Assembly (NCBI GenBank): GCA_003600225.1 | Contig: QZFT01000069.1 | Location: 1-38,014 of the forward strand | Direction: 5' to 3' | Origin: Pseudonocardiaceae bacterium YIM PH 21723 | GTDB lineage: Bacteria; Actinomycetota; Actinomycetes; Mycobacteriales; Pseudonocardiaceae | Length of the DNA stretch: 38,014 nt | In this document: positions 7,294 through 17,736 of the stretch, piece after piece | Layout: the number at the start of each line of letters is the position of its first letter | How positions within the stretch are numbered: the first letter of the stretch is position 1 | Made by a program: the position numbers and the translations under genes | Notes under the pieces: generated by a model | What the model was told of the DNA's origin: nothing | The model's database searches: none | The model's input: only the letters and a program-made list of their open reading frames with translations

Positions 7294-8444
7294 TGCGCCG
7301 CTATCGCGAACTGTTCCGCATCCCCGGGTTGCCCCTGCTCACCGTGATCGCGGTGCTGGGCAGGCTGCCGATGACGGCGCGGGTGCTGGCGCTGACCGTC
7401 TACACCGTGGCCGGCCTCGGCCAGGGAACCGGCAGGGCGGGGCTGGTCGTCGGACTGATGACGCTGGGCATCGCGGTGGGCGCCCCGCTGTGGGGCGCGT
7501 GCGGTGACCGGTTCGGTCTGCGCCCGGCCATTCTGATCACCGGCCTGGCGGAGACCGCGTTCTGGCTGGCCGTGCCGCAGATGAGCTACTCGGTGCTGGT
7601 CTCGCTGGCCCCGTTCGCCGGGATGCTGGCGGCCGTGACCGGGCAGTTCTTCCGCATCGTGCTGAGCGGCATGGTGCCGGTCGGCCAGCGGCGCCCGGCG
7701 TTCTCCATGGAAGCCACCCTGGTCGAGGTCTGCTTCACCCTGGGGCCCGCCACGTGGATGCTGGTGAACACGGCGACCTCCACCCCGATCGCGCTGCGGC
7801 TGCTGGCCGGGATGACGCTGCTCGGATCGGCCGGGTTCGCGTTGTTCGCGAACCCACCGGACCGGATCCCGGCGCCCGCCGAGCCCGATCGATGGCTGAC
7901 CCGCCCGGTGCTCTCGCTGTTGCTGGCCAACTGCGCGTTGCTGGTGGTCGTGCTCGGCACCACGATCTCGGTGATCGGCATCCTCGACCACGCGGGTCAC
8001 CTGGGCTGGGCCGGGCTACTGACGGGAGCGCAGGCGTTGTACTCGGCGATCGGCGGGCTGGTCTACGGCACGCTGCACCGGGAGTTCCGGCAGCATCGGC
8101 TGCTGCTCGTGTGCGCGTTGAGCGCGCTGCCGCTCAGCCTGGTCGGCAGCAGCTGGTGGGCGCTGGGACTCGCGTTGATCCCGGTCGGGCTGTGTACCGC
8201 TCCGGGCTACGCGATCTGCAACGCCACCATGAACGAGATCGTGCCGCCGGAGGCCATCGGCCGGGTCATGGGGCTGGTGCAGGTCTCCGGCACGCTCGGC
8301 GCCAGCCTGGGTTCGATGATCGCCGGTTTCGCCATGGACGAGGTGACCCCGGCCTTCGGCCCGGTCGCGGTGAGCGTCAGTGGCCTGGCCCTGCTGGGTC
8401 TCAGCCGGCTCGTGGCTCGAACGAAGGTGGAGGTCACCGTCTGA
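7293..8444 (+). CDS. MFS transporter, paralogue 3 of 4
   Basis: The 383-residue, 12-segment MFS protein begins MRRYRELFRIPGLPLLTV at an ATG overlapping the previous stop (TGATG). Loop 2-3 is GACGDRFGLRPA. The central loop (PPDRIPAPAEPDRW) is short and charged, as usual between the two six-helix halves. It ends FAMDEVTPAFGPVAVS and TKVEVTV. A stretch of about 33 bases covering its start junction (7281-7313) is repeated exactly at its end junction (8432-8464), a mark of recent tandem duplication or gene conversion. It is probably a proton-coupled exporter; substrate not assignable. Confidence 0.9.
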   Translation: MRRYRELFRIPGLPLLTVIAVLGRLPMTARVLALTVYTVAGLGQGTGRAGLVVGLMTLGIAVGAPLWGACGDRFGLRPAILITGLAETAFWLAVPQMSYSVLVSLAPFAGMLAAVTGQFFRIVLSGMVPVGQRRPAFSMEATLVEVCFTLGPATWMLVNTATSTPIALRLLAGMTLLGSAGFALFANPPDRIPAPAEPDRWLTRPVLSLLLANCALLVVVLGTTISVIGILDHAGHLGWAGLLTGAQALYSAIGGLVYGTLHREFRQHRLLLVCALSALPLSLVGSSWWALGLALIPVGLCTAPGYAICNATMNEIVPPEAIGRVMGLVQVSGTLGASLGSMIAGFAMDEVTPAFGPVAVSVSGLALLGLSRLVARTKVEVTV

Positions 8445-9640
8445 TGCGCCGCTATCGCGAACTGCTGCGGATCCCCGGCGTCCCCCTGCTGTGGACCTCG
8501 TCGATCATGGCGCGGTTGCCCTCCACCATGCGCATGCTGGCGCTGCCGGTCTTCGTCACGGCGAGCCTCGGCAAGGGACTCGGCGCGGCGGGCCTGGTCG
8601 GCGGTCTGTTCACCCTGGGATCGGCGATCGGCAGTCCGTGGCTGGGCAGGCTCACCGATCACCGCGGACTGCGCGCCACGTTCACGGTGGTCACCGTGGC
8701 CGAGACGGCGTTCTGGGTGGCGGTTCCGTGGATGAGCTACCCGGTGCTGGTCGGCTGCGCGTTGTTCGCCGGGGTGCTCGCCGCTCCTGCGGGTACCGGG
8801 ACCCGGACGGCGATCGCGGCCATGGTGCCCGGCGACCAGCAGCGGCAGGCGTTCGCGCTGGACGCCGTGGTGGTGGAGATCTGCTACATCCTCGGCGGGC
8901 CGTTGTTCACCGTGCTCAGCGGCCTGACCGATGTGTCGGTGACGCTGCGGGTGATGGCCGTGCTGACCTTGATCGGCTCGGGCGGGTTCGCGCTGCTCAA
9001 CCCGCCGACGCCCCGGCAGCTGCACGGCGACGCCGAGGGTGATCATCGGTTGTGGCGGAACCCGGCCCTGCTGAGCCAGCTGTTCCTGCGCACGTCCACG
9101 TTCTTCGTGATCATGGGCGCCGAGCTGGCGCTGCTGGGCATCCTGCGGCAGCACGGGATGGACAACGCGCACCTGATCGGCGTGCTGTTCGGCTGCTGGG
9201 CCGTGTATTCGATGATCGGCTCGTTCCTCTACGGCCTGGTACCGCATTCGATACCGCAGAAGTGGATCATCGGGTTGCAGGCGGGCCTCGCGGTACTGGC
9301 CTGTTTCAGCGGGGACAGCTGGTGGACGACGGCCCTGCTGATCGCGCCGATGGCGGTGCTCACCGGACCGGCGGTGGCGAGCTTCTCCGAGGCCCTGACC
9401 ACGGTCGTCAGCCCACGGGTCCTCGGCCAGGCGGCGGGCATGAGCGGGACCGCGGGCACCCTCGGCGGCAGCCTGGGCACCATCGTGGTCGGCTTCGCCG
9501 TGGACCACACGGCGCCGGTCTACGGCCCGCTCTACGCGGCCGCCGGCGGCCTGCTGCTTCTCGGCCTGGCCTCACTGCTGTCCGAAGTTGACGAGGTTCG
9601 GGCGAAGAACATGCCCGAAGCTCGTCAACTTCGGAGCTAG
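8444..9640 (+). CDS. MFS transporter, paralogue 4 of 4, C-terminus encoded by a palindromic repeat
   Basis: The 398-residue MFS protein starts MRRYRELLRIPGVPLLW at an ATG overlapping the previous stop. Loop 2-3 is GRLTDHRGLRAT, the A motif. The family-like part ends near LLLLGLASLL (about residue 379). The last 19 residues, SEVDEVRAKNMPEARQLRS, are encoded by the palindromic element at 9582-9634 and have no counterpart in the three paralogues. The element therefore appears to have displaced the original stop codon. It is the last gene of the six-gene run and converges on asd, whose stop is 4 bases away. Confidence 0.88.
   Translation: MRRYRELLRIPGVPLLWTSSIMARLPSTMRMLALPVFVTASLGKGLGAAGLVGGLFTLGSAIGSPWLGRLTDHRGLRATFTVVTVAETAFWVAVPWMSYPVLVGCALFAGVLAAPAGTGTRTAIAAMVPGDQQRQAFALDAVVVEICYILGGPLFTVLSGLTDVSVTLRVMAVLTLIGSGGFALLNPPTPRQLHGDAEGDHRLWRNPALLSQLFLRTSTFFVIMGAELALLGILRQHGMDNAHLIGVLFGCWAVYSMIGSFLYGLVPHSIPQKWIIGLQAGLAVLACFSGDSWWTTALLIAPMAVLTGPAVASFSEALTTVVSPRVLGQAAGMSGTAGTLGGSLGTIVVGFAVDHTAPVYGPLYAAAGGLLLLGLASLLSEVDEVRAKNMPEARQLRS
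9582..9634. terminator. Palindromic repeat family 1 inside the end of an MFS gene
   Basis: The arms at 9582-9603 and 9613-9634 pair over 22 positions with one mismatch, around a 9-nt loop. The core is CCGAAGTTGACGAGGTTCG. It lies between convergent genes (the MFS stop at 9640 and the asd stop at 9645) and is translated as the C-terminus of the MFS protein. It probably terminates transcription in both directions. Confidence 0.75.
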
Positions 9641-9644
9641 CGGG

Positions 9645-10709
9645 TTAGAACGTCGGGGCGAGGGCCTCGGCGATCTCGTAGGTGTTCAGGGCCGCGCCCT
9701 TGCGAAGGTTGTCGCCGCAGAGGAACAGGTCCAGGGTGTTCGGGAAGTCCAGCGCCTGGCGGACCCGTCCCACGTAGGTGGGGTCCCCGCCGACGACGTC
9801 CGCCGGGGTGGGGAACACCTTGTTGGCCGGGTCGTCGACCAGCACGACCGTCGGCTGCGCGTCCAGGATCTTGTGCGCGGCCTCCACGGTGACCTCCCGC
9901 TCGAAGGTGGCGTGCACCGCGAGCGCGTGGGTGGTCAGTACCGGGACGCGGACGCAGGTGGCCGAGACCTTCAGGTCCGGGATGCCGAGGATCTTGCGCG
10001 ACTCGTTGCGCACCTTCAGTTCCTCGGAGGTCCAGCCGTCGTCCTTCAGCGAGCCAGCCCACGGCACCACGTTCATGGCGAGCGGGGCGGGGAATGGCGA
10101 GTCGGCGACCGGCAGGCCGGCGGCCTCGATCGTCTCCCGCACGTCGCCTGCCCGTACGCCCACCGGCTTGCCCGCGACCGCGGCCAGTTCGGCGTACAAC
10201 CGGTCGACGCCTTCCTTGCCCGCACCGGAAACCGCCTGGTAGGAGGCCACGACCAACTCGCGAAGGCCGAACTCCCGGTGCAGCGCGCCGATGGCGGCCA
10301 TCATGGAAAGCGTGGTGCAGTTGGGGTTGGAGATGATCCCGCGCGGCCGGTTGTGGATCTGGTCCACGTTGCACTCCGGCACGACCAGCGGCACATCGTC
10401 GTCCATCCGGAAGGCACCGGAGTTGTCGACGGCGACCGCGCCCCGGGAGGCGGCGATCGGCGCCCATTCCTTCGACACCTCGTCGGGCACGTCGAACATG
10501 GCCACGTGCACGCCGTCGAAGGCCTCGGGGGCCAGCGCGATCACGGTCAGTTCCGCACCCCGGACGGTGATCTTCTTTCCCGCCGAGCGCGGTGACGCGA
10601 TCAACCGGATCTCACCCCACGGCGAGGAATCCCGGCCGTTGATGATGTCGATCATTACCGTTCCGACGGCGCCGGTCGCTCCGACCAGCGCGAGTGTGGG
10701 CTTGGACAT
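9645..10709 (-). CDS. asd: Aspartate-semialdehyde dehydrogenase
   Basis: This 354-residue enzyme reduces L-aspartyl-4-phosphate to aspartate semialdehyde with NADPH, the second step toward lysine/diaminopimelate, threonine, methionine and isoleucine. The Rossmann motif GATGAVG is at residues 10-16, the catalytic Cys131 lies in NPNCTT, and His261 in [10 protein letters not shown] is the likely acid/base. The start [10 protein letters not shown] is chosen over an upstream in-frame ATG because the extra residues lie inside lysC. It is separated from the lysC stop by one base, so it is co-transcribed and translationally coupled with lysC, the standard actinobacterial arrangement. Length and motifs are complete. 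Confidence 0.97.
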   Translation of the reverse strand: MSKPTLALVGATGAVGTVMIDIINGRDSSPWGEIRLIASPRSAGKKITVRGAELTVIALAPEAFDGVHVAMFDVPDEVSKEWAPIAASRGAVAVDNSGAFRMDDDVPLVVPECNVDQIHNRPRGIISNPNCTTLSMMAAIGALHREFGLRELVVASYQAVSGAGKEGVDRLYAELAAVAGKPVGVRAGDVRETIEAAGLPVADSPFPAPLAMNVVPWAGSLKDDGWTSEELKVRNESRKILGIPDLKVSATCVRVPVLTTHALAVHATFEREVTVEAAHKILDAQPTVVLVDDPANKVFPTPADVVGGDPTYVGRVRQALDFPNTLDLFLCGDNLRKGAALNTYEIAEALAPTF

Positions 10710-10710
10710 C

Positions 10711-11976
<1,266 letters not shown>

Positions 11977-12056
11977 GTGAATCTGACCTCCTGCCTGGCC
12001 TTTAGCCCTAGGAATTCAGTGTTCAGCACAGCATTGCAGCGACTTCCCCGCAGCGT

Positions 12057-12097
12057 ACAGACGTTTGTGGTCTGTGCCCTGTGTGTTGAGACAAACG
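12057..12097. promoter_or_regulatory. Nested dyads in the lysC / mannosyltransferase divergent region
   Basis: ACAGAC (12057-12062) and GTCTGT (12070-12075) form one inverted repeat. CGTTTGT (12062-12068) and ACAAACG (12091-12097) form another that shares a base with it. They sit mid-way in the 165-bp divergent region and may be operator sites or RNA hairpins. I could not place convincing -35/-10 boxes. Confidence 0.3.
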
Positions 12098-12141
12098 GAT
12101 AACCTGGGGCGACGCTGGGTATGGGGCAGGTGGAGGAACGA

Positions 12142-13416
12142 GTGTCTACGCCACAGCTTGAGGCCGAACAATCGGCCGCTGACCAGGTGGAATCGGTTCC
12201 TCAACCGGAATCGGTGGCCACCCGGCTCCGCAAGCACCTCGGATGGCGGTTGCCGGGACAGAACACGGTTGCGGCGCTTGTCGCACCCGGCGTGGTGTAC
12301 ATCGGCATCCGTGAGCTGTCCCTCATGGTGCTGCGCTGGATCGCGGGCCGGAACCAGTTGAGCGTGCCGTCGGCCCTCACCTCCTGGGACGGCCAGTGGT
12401 TCCTGAACATCGCCAAGTTCGGGTACGACGGAGTGTCACCCAACCTGGTGGACGCCTTCGGCAAGCGGAACCCGGACACCCCGATGGCCTTCTTCCCCGG
12501 CTATCCGGCGATGGTGAACCTGCTGAACCGGCTGCCGGGCGTGGGCCTGGTGAGCGCGGCGTTCGCGGTGAGCCTGGTGTCCGGCATCGTCTGCGCCTAC
12601 GCGATCTCCCGGCTGGCCAGGCAGGTCGCCCCGGTCACCGGGCTGGACGACGCGGGCCGCCCGCTGAACGCCCAGCGGCTCGGGCTGATCATGGTCGCGT
12701 TGTTCGCGGCGTCCCCGATGGCCATCGTGCTGTCCATGGCCTACTCGGAGTCGCTGTTCTGCGCGCTGGCCGCCTGGGCGCTGGTGGGCGTGCTGGAACG
12801 ACGCTGGCTGCTGGCCGGCGTGATGACCCTGGGCGCCGGCCTGGTGCGGCCCACCGTCGGCGCGTTGATCGTGGTCGTCGGGCTGGCGGCGCTGCTGGCG
12901 ATCATCGGCCGCCGGGACGGCTGGCGCCCGTGGGCGGCGGGCCTGCTGGCACCGCTGGGCCTGATCGGCTACCTGCTGTGGGTGGGCAGGCGTTCGGGCA
13001 GGCTGGACGGCTGGTTCGTACTGCAGCGGGACGGCTGGAACTCGCGGTTCGACTTCGGCGCGGAGACCTGGAAGTTCAGCCTGGACGTGCTGGCCTCCGG
13101 CCGCTCCGTGCTGGAGACCGTGACCGTGGGCATCCTGATCGTGGCCGTCGTGCTGATGGTGATCGGCTGGCGGCAGGGCGTGCCGTGGCCGCTGCTGGCG
13201 TACGCGGCGGGCGTGTTCCTGATGGACGTGGGTTCCAACGGCCTGATGAACTCCAAGGCCAGGCTGCTGCTACCGGCGTTCACGCTGGTCATCCCGGTCG
13301 CGGTGGCGCTGGCCCGGAAGCGGCAGCAGACCGTGTTGCTGGTGCTGGCGGCGGTCGCCGTGGCGTCGGCCTGGTTCGGCACCTACTCCATCGCCGCCTG
13401 GGGCTACGCGATCTGA
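12142..13416 (+). CDS. PIG-V-like mannosyltransferase family membrane protein
   Basis: This 424-residue polytopic membrane protein resembles PIG-V-type GT-C glycosyltransferases, which use polyprenyl-phosphate sugars on the outer face of the membrane. The motif SWDGQWFLNIAKFGYDG (about 81-97) carries the acidic Asp expected in the first extracytoplasmic loop, and MAFFPGYPAMV (about 115-125) is the second PIG-V hallmark. About ten hydrophobic segments follow. I start at GTG 12142, which has GGTGGAGGA just upstream, rather than at ATG 12121, which lacks a site. Residues 1-40 are charged and cytoplasmic. In actinomycetes such enzymes may mannosylate lipids, glycans or proteins; the acceptor cannot be told here. 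A family 1 palindrome terminates it. Confidence 0.82.
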   Translation: MSTPQLEAEQSAADQVESVPQPESVATRLRKHLGWRLPGQNTVAALVAPGVVYIGIRELSLMVLRWIAGRNQLSVPSALTSWDGQWFLNIAKFGYDGVSPNLVDAFGKRNPDTPMAFFPGYPAMVNLLNRLPGVGLVSAAFAVSLVSGIVCAYAISRLARQVAPVTGLDDAGRPLNAQRLGLIMVALFAASPMAIVLSMAYSESLFCALAAWALVGVLERRWLLAGVMTLGAGLVRPTVGALIVVVGLAALLAIIGRRDGWRPWAAGLLAPLGLIGYLLWVGRRSGRLDGWFVLQRDGWNSRFDFGAETWKFSLDVLASGRSVLETVTVGILIVAVVLMVIGWRQGVPWPLLAYAAGVFLMDVGSNGLMNSKARLLLPAFTLVIPVAVALARKRQQTVLLVLAAVAVASAWFGTYSIAAWGYAI

Positions 13417-13427
13417 GAACTCGTACT

Positions 13428-13476
13428 CCGAAGTTGGCGATGTTCGAGCGCTTTCCCCGAACATCGCCAACTTCGG
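13428..13476. terminator. Palindromic repeat family 1, 19-bp perfect stem
   Basis: Arms at 13428-13446 and 13458-13476 are exact complements around an 11-nt loop. The core reads CCGAAGTTGGCGATGTTCG, the G/T variant of the family. It lies 12 bases past the mannosyltransferase stop and upstream of the nitroreductase on the same strand, so it probably insulates the two genes. Confidence 0.8.
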
Positions 13477-13498
13477 GGCTACAGGGCAGCGGGGGACA

Positions 13499-14110
13499 AT
13501 GGAGCCCGTGACTGACACTCTGCCTCCCAAGGACGCCGTGACGAGCGTGCCGGTGCACCCGCTCATCGCGCAGCGCTGGAGCCCGCGCGCCCTGCGCACC
13601 GACATCGCCCTGACCGCCGAGGACCTGCGCCCGCTGCTCGAAGCCGCCCGCTGGGCGGCGTCCAGCGGCAACACCCAGCCGAGCCGCTTCCTGGTGGGCC
13701 TGCGCGGGGACGAGACGTTCGACAGGATCCGGGACAGCCTGGTGCCGGGCAACGAGAACTGGGCGCGCAACGCCGGGGCGCTGATCGCCGGGCTGGTGAT
13801 CACCGAGAACGAGAAAGGCCCGCTGGACGCCGCCGAGTACGGCCTGGGTCTCGCGGTCGCCAACCTGGTCCTCGAAGGCGTGCACCACGGGATCGTCGCG
13901 CACCAGATGCGGGGCTTCGAGCACGACAAGCTGCGCGCCGCGTTCGACCTGCCAGCGACGGTGCGGACCGTGGTGGTCATCGCCCTCGGACACCTGGACG
14001 GCCCGGAGGCGCTGGGCGAGCGGCTGGCCGCCCGCGAGTGCGCCCCGCGCACCAGGATCGAGTTGTCCGAGCTCGCCTTCACCGGCGAGTACGGCACCGC
14101 CCTCTACTAG
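13499..14110 (+). CDS. Nitroreductase family flavoprotein
   Basis: The 203-residue FMN-dependent nitroreductase-like oxidoreductase probably acts as a homodimer with NAD(P)H. HPLIAQRWSPRAL near the N-terminus is the family's FMN-phosphate-binding RxSxR-like segment; ARWAASSGNTQPSRFLVG (about 57-74) contains the Ser/Asn/Gln-Pro/Arg flavin contacts; and ALGHLDGPEALGERLA near the end matches the conserved GYP/GHL tail. Length is typical. The ATG at 13499 has GGGGGA upstream; a GTG at 13508 is an alternative. The substrate (quinones, nitroaromatics or a metabolite) is unknown. It stands alone between terminators. Confidence 0.88.
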   Translation: MEPVTDTLPPKDAVTSVPVHPLIAQRWSPRALRTDIALTAEDLRPLLEAARWAASSGNTQPSRFLVGLRGDETFDRIRDSLVPGNENWARNAGALIAGLVITENEKGPLDAAEYGLGLAVANLVLEGVHHGIVAHQMRGFEHDKLRAAFDLPATVRTVVVIALGHLDGPEALGERLAARECAPRTRIELSELAFTGEYGTALY

Positions 14111-14144
14111 GCATCGAGTGAGGGGCACCTTCACTGCGTCCAAC

Positions 14145-14197
14145 GCAGTAAGGGGCACCCTCACTGCGTTGGGTGCAGTAAGGGTGCCCCTTACTGC
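14145..14197. terminator. Palindromic repeat family 3 (GCAGTAAGGGGCACC type)
   Basis: Arms at 14145-14167 and 14175-14197 pair over 23 positions with a single wobble mismatch and a 7-nt loop. Related partial copies (AGTGAGGGGCACC, ACTGCGT..ACGCAGT) occupy 14119-14149, so the region is a small cluster of the same unit. It lies between the convergent nitroreductase and small membrane protein genes and should terminate both. Confidence 0.75.
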
Positions 14198-14209
14198 ATG
14201 CAGGGGGGG

Positions 14210-14536
14210 CTAGCCGAGGCGGCGGATCAGCTTCACCACGATCGAGGTGGCGATGAGCCACACGATCGCGGCCAGGCCGTAGTTGACCAGGACCTTCGTC
14301 CTCGCGTCATCCGGCAGGAAGAGATCCTGGAAGCCGAACACCAGGGAGTCGGCCCAGCCGCGGACCCACTTGGTGATCCCGTTCTCCGGATTCGCACCGC
14401 CCACGGTCAGCACGACGTGGGCGGTGAGAATCACGGCGGCCAGGGTGCCGATCCAGCGCGCGATCGTCGCGATGATCGAGACCAGTCGACGACGCACGGC
14501 ACCGGCCCCTTCCGTCCGCAGCTCATGTTCGGCCAT
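14210..14536 (-). CDS. Small membrane protein, paralogue of the upstream gene
   Basis: The 108-residue protein has a charged cytoplasmic N-terminus (about 1-25), a hydrophobic segment at about 27-47, the motif GGANPENGITKWVRGWADSL, and a second hydrophobic segment near the end (NYGLAAIVWLIATSIVVKLI). It shares GANPxN, SWA/GWA and YGLAAxxWLI with the neighbouring 14588-14887 product, so the two arose by duplication. No function is known to me; size and two-helix layout recall YggT-like proteins, but I see no decisive match. There is no clear Shine-Dalgarno. The 51-bp gap to the upstream gene permits co-transcription. Confidence 0.72.
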   Translation of the reverse strand: MAEHELRTEGAGAVRRRLVSIIATIARWIGTLAAVILTAHVVLTVGGANPENGITKWVRGWADSLVFGFQDLFLPDDARTKVLVNYGLAAIVWLIATSIVVKLIRRLG

Positions 14537-14587
14537 GTGGCCGAGTGTGACATGGCCCGCAGTCGGAAGGCTACTGGCGAGTAATAC

Positions 14588-14887
14588 TTATCGCCCGGCG
14601 AGCCGGGCGAAGAAGCCCGTGACGATCAGCCAGAACACGGCGGCCAGGCCGTAGTCCAGGATGACCTGCAGGGCGGGGCTGCCTGTCTGGAAAATGCCGA
14701 CGAACCACAGGGCAAAAGTATTGGCCCATGAGGCGATGAACTGCACCAGCGCGTTACCCGGATTGGCTCCGGCGAGCGCGAAAATGATGTGTACGACGAG
14801 CACCACGGCTATGACCGTGCCGATTCCGGCGATCACGCGAGCGACGGTTCCGCGTCCGGAGCGGGTCCGCCATCTGGTGGCTGCCAT
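14588..14887 (-). CDS. Small membrane protein of unknown function
   Basis: The 99-residue protein has a basic N-terminus (ATRWRTRSGRG), a first transmembrane segment at about 18-40, then AGANPGNALVQFIASWANTFALWF, and a final segment LDYGLAAVFWLIVTGFF. The ATG is preceded by GAGGT at about 6 bases. It is the first gene of a two-gene paralogous pair divergent from leuA. No catalytic residues are apparent; the conserved GANPxN loop between the helices is the only strong signature. Function not assigned. Confidence 0.75.
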   Translation of the reverse strand: MAATRWRTRSGRGTVARVIAGIGTVIAVVLVVHIIFALAGANPGNALVQFIASWANTFALWFVGIFQTGSPALQVILDYGLAAVFWLIVTGFFARLAGR

Positions 14888-14945
14888 GTTGTGACCTCAC
14901 TCTCACTCGGTCGTGGCAGATGCCTCTCATATGGCGAGAGCGCAC

Positions 14946-14976
14946 TTGCGCACTGTGTCCTGCCCCCGGTTACCCT
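14946..14976 (+). promoter_or_regulatory. leuA promoter, leaderless transcript
   Basis: TTGCGC (14946-14951), a 19-base spacer and TACCCT (14971-14976) form a plausible housekeeping promoter. Only 6 bases separate the -10 from the GTG of the leader peptide, the spacing expected when transcription starts at the start codon. This agrees with the absence of a Shine-Dalgarno before that GTG. Confidence 0.6.
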
Positions 14977-14982
14977 CTGTTC

Positions 14983-15024
14983 GTGCGGCGCAACCTCCTG
15001 CTTGCTTGCCGCGACGGGGCCTGA
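14983..15024 (+). CDS. leuL: leuA leader peptide with three consecutive Leu codons
   Basis: GTG at 14983 opens a 13-codon frame encoding MRRNLLLACRDGA and ending in TGA. Three different Leu codons in a row (CTC CTG CTT, 14995-15003) make it a leucine sensor: a ribosome starved for Leu-tRNA stalls there. Stop and last codons overlap the left arm of the hairpin at 15009-15047, the geometry needed for ribosome-mediated attenuation. Similar short leucine leaders precede leuA in Streptomyces and Corynebacterium. The peptide itself probably has no function. Confidence 0.75.
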   Translation: MRRNLLLACRDGA

Positions 15025-15047
15025 TCCGAGCCGGCTCCCCGTCGCGG
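15009..15047 (+). promoter_or_regulatory. leuA attenuator hairpin with competing folds
   Basis: CCGCGACGGGG (15009-15019) pairs perfectly with CCCCGTCGCGG (15037-15047), and its left arm lies within the leader-peptide codons. The right arm can instead fold locally (CCCCG-TCG-CGGGG, 15037-15049). Two further small stems follow, TGCGCT/AGCGCA at about 15051-15066 and TCGCCG/CGGCGA just before the AGGAG of leuA. No T-tract is present, so control may be on translation or by factor-dependent termination. Confidence 0.6.
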
Positions 15048-15103
15048 GGCCTGCGCTTGTCAGCGCATCGCCGGTTCGCAAGACGGCGACCCAGGAGAAC
15101 TGA

Positions 15104-16903
<1,800 letters not shown>

Positions 16904-16912
16904 TTCCTCGTC

Positions 16913-16961
16913 CCGAAGTTGACGAGGTTCGAGTGAAAACCGCGAACCTCGTCAACTTCGG
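16913..16961. terminator. Palindromic repeat family 1, 19-bp perfect stem
   Basis: Arms at 16913-16931 and 16943-16961 are perfect complements around an 11-nt loop. The core is CCGAAGTTGACGAGGTTCG, differing from the 13428 copy at two positions, with the complementary arm changed to match. It lies 10 bases after the leuA stop and ahead of the same-strand DedA gene, so it is probably the leuA terminator. Confidence 0.8.
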
Positions 16962-17060
16962 ATACCTAGTTGTCCGATACAAGACAGCCCGCCTAGGGGT
17001 TTCTACCTGGGTTTTCCCCCTTTTGATGGTGTCGGCCACCGCGACACCGCACCCATCAAC

Positions 17061-17076
17061 TACGGTCAGACGGGTG
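17061..17076 (+). promoter_or_regulatory. Possible leaderless promoter of the DedA gene
   Basis: TACGGT (17061-17066) is 7 bases before the GTG start at 17074 and there is no Shine-Dalgarno, the typical arrangement of a leaderless actinobacterial transcript. No good -35 was seen, so this is tentative. Confidence 0.35.
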
Positions 17077-17649
17077 AACACGGAATGGATTCTGCTCATG
17101 GTCTTCGCCGTAGCGGCGATTCCCATGGCGCCGACCGATGCCGTGTTGTTCGCATCCGGGGCCCTCGCCGCACGCGGTGACCTTCCCCTGGCCGCCGTCA
17201 TCGCCGCCGCCGCAGCGGGCGCGGCCACCTCGGACTTCATCAACTACCTGATCGGCCGGACGATCGGACCGGCGGTGACCGGCCGGTTGAAGAAGCGCAA
17301 GGCCGGCCAGGTGGCCCTGGACTGGCTGACCGATCAGATAGACCGCCGTGGCGAGCTGATACTGGTCGCCGCCCGGTTCGTGCCCTGCGGTGGCCTGGCG
17401 GGCGCCCTACTCTCCGGAGCCATGGGCCTGCGGGTACGCCGGTTCCTGCCCATCTCGCTGGCCGGTTCGGTGCTGTGGTGCACCTACGCCGGACTGCTGG
17501 GTTACCTGGGCGGACAGCTCACCGGCGACCCGATCTACGGCTTCTGCCTCGCGCTGGTCATCGCGCTCGCCCTCGGCATCCTGTTCGGCAAGCTCGCCAA
17601 GCAGAAGCGTCCCGAGGAGACCGGCGACCCGGTCCTCCAGGACGCCTAG
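17074..17649 (+). CDS. DedA family (VTT domain) membrane protein
   Basis: The 191-residue polytopic protein belongs to the DedA/SNARE-associated family, whose members include flippases for undecaprenyl phosphate or phospholipids. Signature segments are APTDAVLFASGALAARG near residue 15 (re-entrant loop with the acidic residue), ARFVPCGGLAGALLSGAMGLRVRRFLP (the R-x-x-P-G-G motif and basic loop) and a final helix followed by a charged tail. The GTG start is chosen because residues encoded upstream are not hydrophobic or conserved; ATG 17026 is an in-frame alternative. The hairpin at 17649-17687 overlaps its stop. A role in lipid-carrier recycling is inferred from the family only. Confidence 0.82.
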   Translation: MNTEWILLMVFAVAAIPMAPTDAVLFASGALAARGDLPLAAVIAAAAAGAATSDFINYLIGRTIGPAVTGRLKKRKAGQVALDWLTDQIDRRGELILVAARFVPCGGLAGALLSGAMGLRVRRFLPISLAGSVLWCTYAGLLGYLGGQLTGDPIYGFCLALVIALALGILFGKLAKQKRPEETGDPVLQDA

Positions 17650-17687
17650 GTAACGAACGGCATAGCTCCGGCGACATGCCGGTTACC
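17649..17687 (+). terminator. Hairpin after the DedA gene, overlapping a GTAAC motif
   Basis: GGTAAC (17649-17654) pairs with GTTACC (17682-17687), and CGGCAT (17658-17663) with ATGCCG (17676-17681), a 12-bp stem with a 3-base bulge and 12-nt loop. It begins in the DedA stop codon, suggesting a terminator. The GTAAC (17650-17654) also aligns with GTAAC elements upstream of the paralogous surface-protein genes at 19902 and 22515, so it may double as the -35 of the next gene's promoter. Confidence 0.55.
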
Positions 17688-17736
17688 TGACGCGGGCTGT
17701 TCTGGGGTCCCGCGAACTCATCTGGGGGAGTAACCG

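Noticed and set aside
17649-17687. Treating the GTAAC after the DedA gene as a certain promoter
   Set aside because: The same bases form one arm of a 12-bp hairpin overlapping the stop codon, so terminator and promoter readings cannot be separated by sequence alone.
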